Part shown: positions 54,700-55,390 of the stretch, in pieces
Layout: every line of letters begins with the position of its first letter
How positions within the stretch are numbered: the first letter of the stretch is position 1
Assembly: GCA_002412625.1 (NCBI GenBank)
Contig: DHVK01000047.1
Span: 1 to 55,390 of the forward strand
Length of the DNA: 55,390 nt
Source of the DNA: Cloacimonetes bacterium UBA5210
GTDB lineage: Bacteria; Cloacimonadota; Cloacimonadia; Cloacimonadales; Cloacimonadaceae
Direction of reading: 5' to 3'
Translations under genes and position numbers: made by a program
The notes under the pieces: model-generated
Seen by the model: only the letters and a program-made list of their open reading frames with translations
What the model was told of the DNA's origin: nothing
Database searches by the model: none

Positions 54700-55082
54700 T
54701 CTTTTCTCCTGAGAATTACACTATTGAGTCCGCAATAATTGTCAAGCTGATTTTCGTGCTTTGGTCAAGGAAACCTATATATTGTTGACGAATACCATCG
54801 GCAGACCCTCGCCATCATCGGAATATTGAGCTGATATCAGGCTGTGATTATGCTGTGTTCACCCGATGATAACAGCTTAACATCAGCTTGGTTAAAGGCA
54901 AACAAAACAGGCATCAGACAACCATGAGCAAAGCAAACAACTGATCAAGACCCAAACATCACACCCCGGGGATAAAATGTCGCTCGGGAGTTCGCGCAAA
55001 AAGCTTACGGTCAGCACTCTCTAACTCTACCGTAAGCCCTAAAATGGCAAGGGTTAAACCGTATTATCGACAAACAGCATAA
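54700..55082. other. Intergenic region upstream of etfA
   Basis: No ORF of interest. It contains a 60-bp repeat copy (54829-54888) and a perfect 9-bp hairpin, GCTTACGGT/ACCGTAAGC at 55003-55037 with a 17-nt loop. The hairpin has no T-run. Confidence 0.6.
54829..54888 (+). repeat. 60-bp dispersed intergenic repeat, copy 4
   Basis: AGCTGATATCAGGCTGT at the left and AACAGCTTAACATCAGCT at the right form an imperfect inverted repeat. This is the best-formed copy. 130 bp upstream of the etfA start. Confidence 0.75.
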
Positions 55083-55325
55083 GCGGAGTATTGGCCGTCA
55101 ATCCACATTGTGCTGCTGAAGCTCTGGCTCAAAGAAGCTGCTGAGGCGAAGCTGAACATTTATAACGTCAAAGGCCAATTGGTTCACAGCCGCGAGCTGA
55201 AGATGCAAGATAAAGGATTTCACAGTTATATCTGGGACGCGTCCAAAGAAAGCAGCGGAGTTTACTTCGTGGTTTTCGAAAGCGGAAAGCTGAGAGAAAC
55301 CAGAAAGATAACGCTAAGTAAATAG
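55083..55325 (+). pseudogene. Orphan T9SS type A sorting domain (gene remnant)
   Basis: The frame is open from 55083 (after TAA at 55080) to 55325. It contains KLNIYNVKGQLVHSREL, SSGVYFVVF and the end TRKITLSK, which is a nearly whole type A sorting domain of ~70 residues. No signal peptide, cargo domain or ribosome binding site precedes it, and the usual YPNPF-like start is lost. A terminator follows 14 nt after the stop, as for a real gene end. I infer the 3' end of a deleted secreted-protein gene. Confidence 0.7.
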
Positions 55326-55338
55326 TATAGCAATAGAG

Positions 55339-55370
55339 GAAGGAGCGGACTTGGTTCGCTCCTTCTTTGC
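55339..55370 (+). terminator. Intrinsic terminator after the orphan sorting domain
   Basis: GAAGGAGCG (55339-55347), 9-nt loop, CGCTCCTTC (55357-55365), then TTTGC. Perfect 9-bp stem; short T-run. Confidence 0.75.
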
Positions 55371-55390
55371 AGTTTGCCCAGAATGCTTTC

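Noticed and set aside
1..55390. tRNA, rRNA, CRISPR arrays, insertion sequences
   Set aside because: Scanned by eye; nothing with the required structure or repeats was found. A tRNAscan/Infernal run would settle it.

Overview
Organism (inference). The window looks like the chromosome of a Gram-negative, probably anaerobic bacterium of the FCB superphylum. Candidatus Cloacimonadota, or a close relative, is the best guess. The pointers are Por/T9SS-type C-terminal sorting domains (one intact, two orphan remnants), a MoxR-DUF58-BatABCDE operon, BamA and parvulin-type periplasmic chaperones, and a ferredoxin-fused EtfA. Genes are tightly packed with many 4-nt ATGA overlaps. No rRNA, tRNA, CRISPR array, transposase, prophage or replication origin was recognised by eye. 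Layout. (1) 1-8632 is the most accessory part. It holds a secreted FG-GAP protein with a sorting domain, a 58-codon signal-peptide ORF that is probably a truncated gene, a zinc-ribbon protein, a lipoprotein/beta-barrel pair, an Xre regulator/small membrane protein pair, a KtrB/TrkH potassium channel, and two long intergenic regions. Those regions contain a perfect 32-bp inverted repeat built on an 11-bp TTAATC periodicity, an orphan sorting-domain tail and the first of four 60-bp dispersed repeats. (2) 8633-17896 has a soluble cNMP-binding histidine kinase, ribosomal protein L28, and a complete MoxR/DUF58/DUF4381-like/BatA/BatB/BatC/BatD/BatE operon. (3) 18072-20172 is a large parvulin-like PPIase on the minus strand with a strong bidirectional terminator. 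(4) 20796-35249 is a complete-looking type IV pilus operon: pilA behind a textbook sigma-54 promoter, pilT, two minor pseudopilins, a DUF4900-like PilX-type protein, pilM, N, O, P, Q, an invasin-like Ig-repeat lipoprotein, pilB and pilC, then a terminator. Prepilin peptidase is absent. (5) 35368-39150 is a two-gene molybdenum hydroxylase (xanthine dehydrogenase family) with a terminator. (6) 39258-41380 is a PocR-PAS sensor without an output domain, divergent from a three-cysteine Prx6-type peroxiredoxin. (7) 41449-51689 is a long co-directional operon: SurA/PpiD-like protein, bamA, COG0731 radical SAM enzyme, ispD, an oversized glmS with an apparent propeptide, ispF, mobB fused to a [4Fe-4S] domain, thiF-like and thiS-like genes. 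(8) 51676-54699 on the minus strand is ferredoxin-EtfA, an amidohydrolase and queE. (9) 54700-55390 is non-coding apart from another orphan sorting-domain tail; it carries the fourth 60-bp repeat and a terminator. How the parts connect. The envelope theme is strong: pilus, BAM, periplasmic chaperones, Bat proteins, and UDP-GlcNAc and isoprenoid precursors. A second theme is molybdenum enzyme chemistry: the hydroxylase at 35-39 kb needs a pterin cofactor, and mobB plus the ThiF/ThiS-like pair at 50-51.7 kb could supply it. The most notable items are the 60-bp repeat family (four copies, all in spacers upstream of a minus-strand gene), the 6160-6236 palindrome, the MobB-FeS fusion next to a ThiF/ThiS pair with no thiG or thiH in view, the propeptide-bearing long GlmS, and the orphan sorting domains. 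Functional statements rest on motif recognition by eye; no database search was run.
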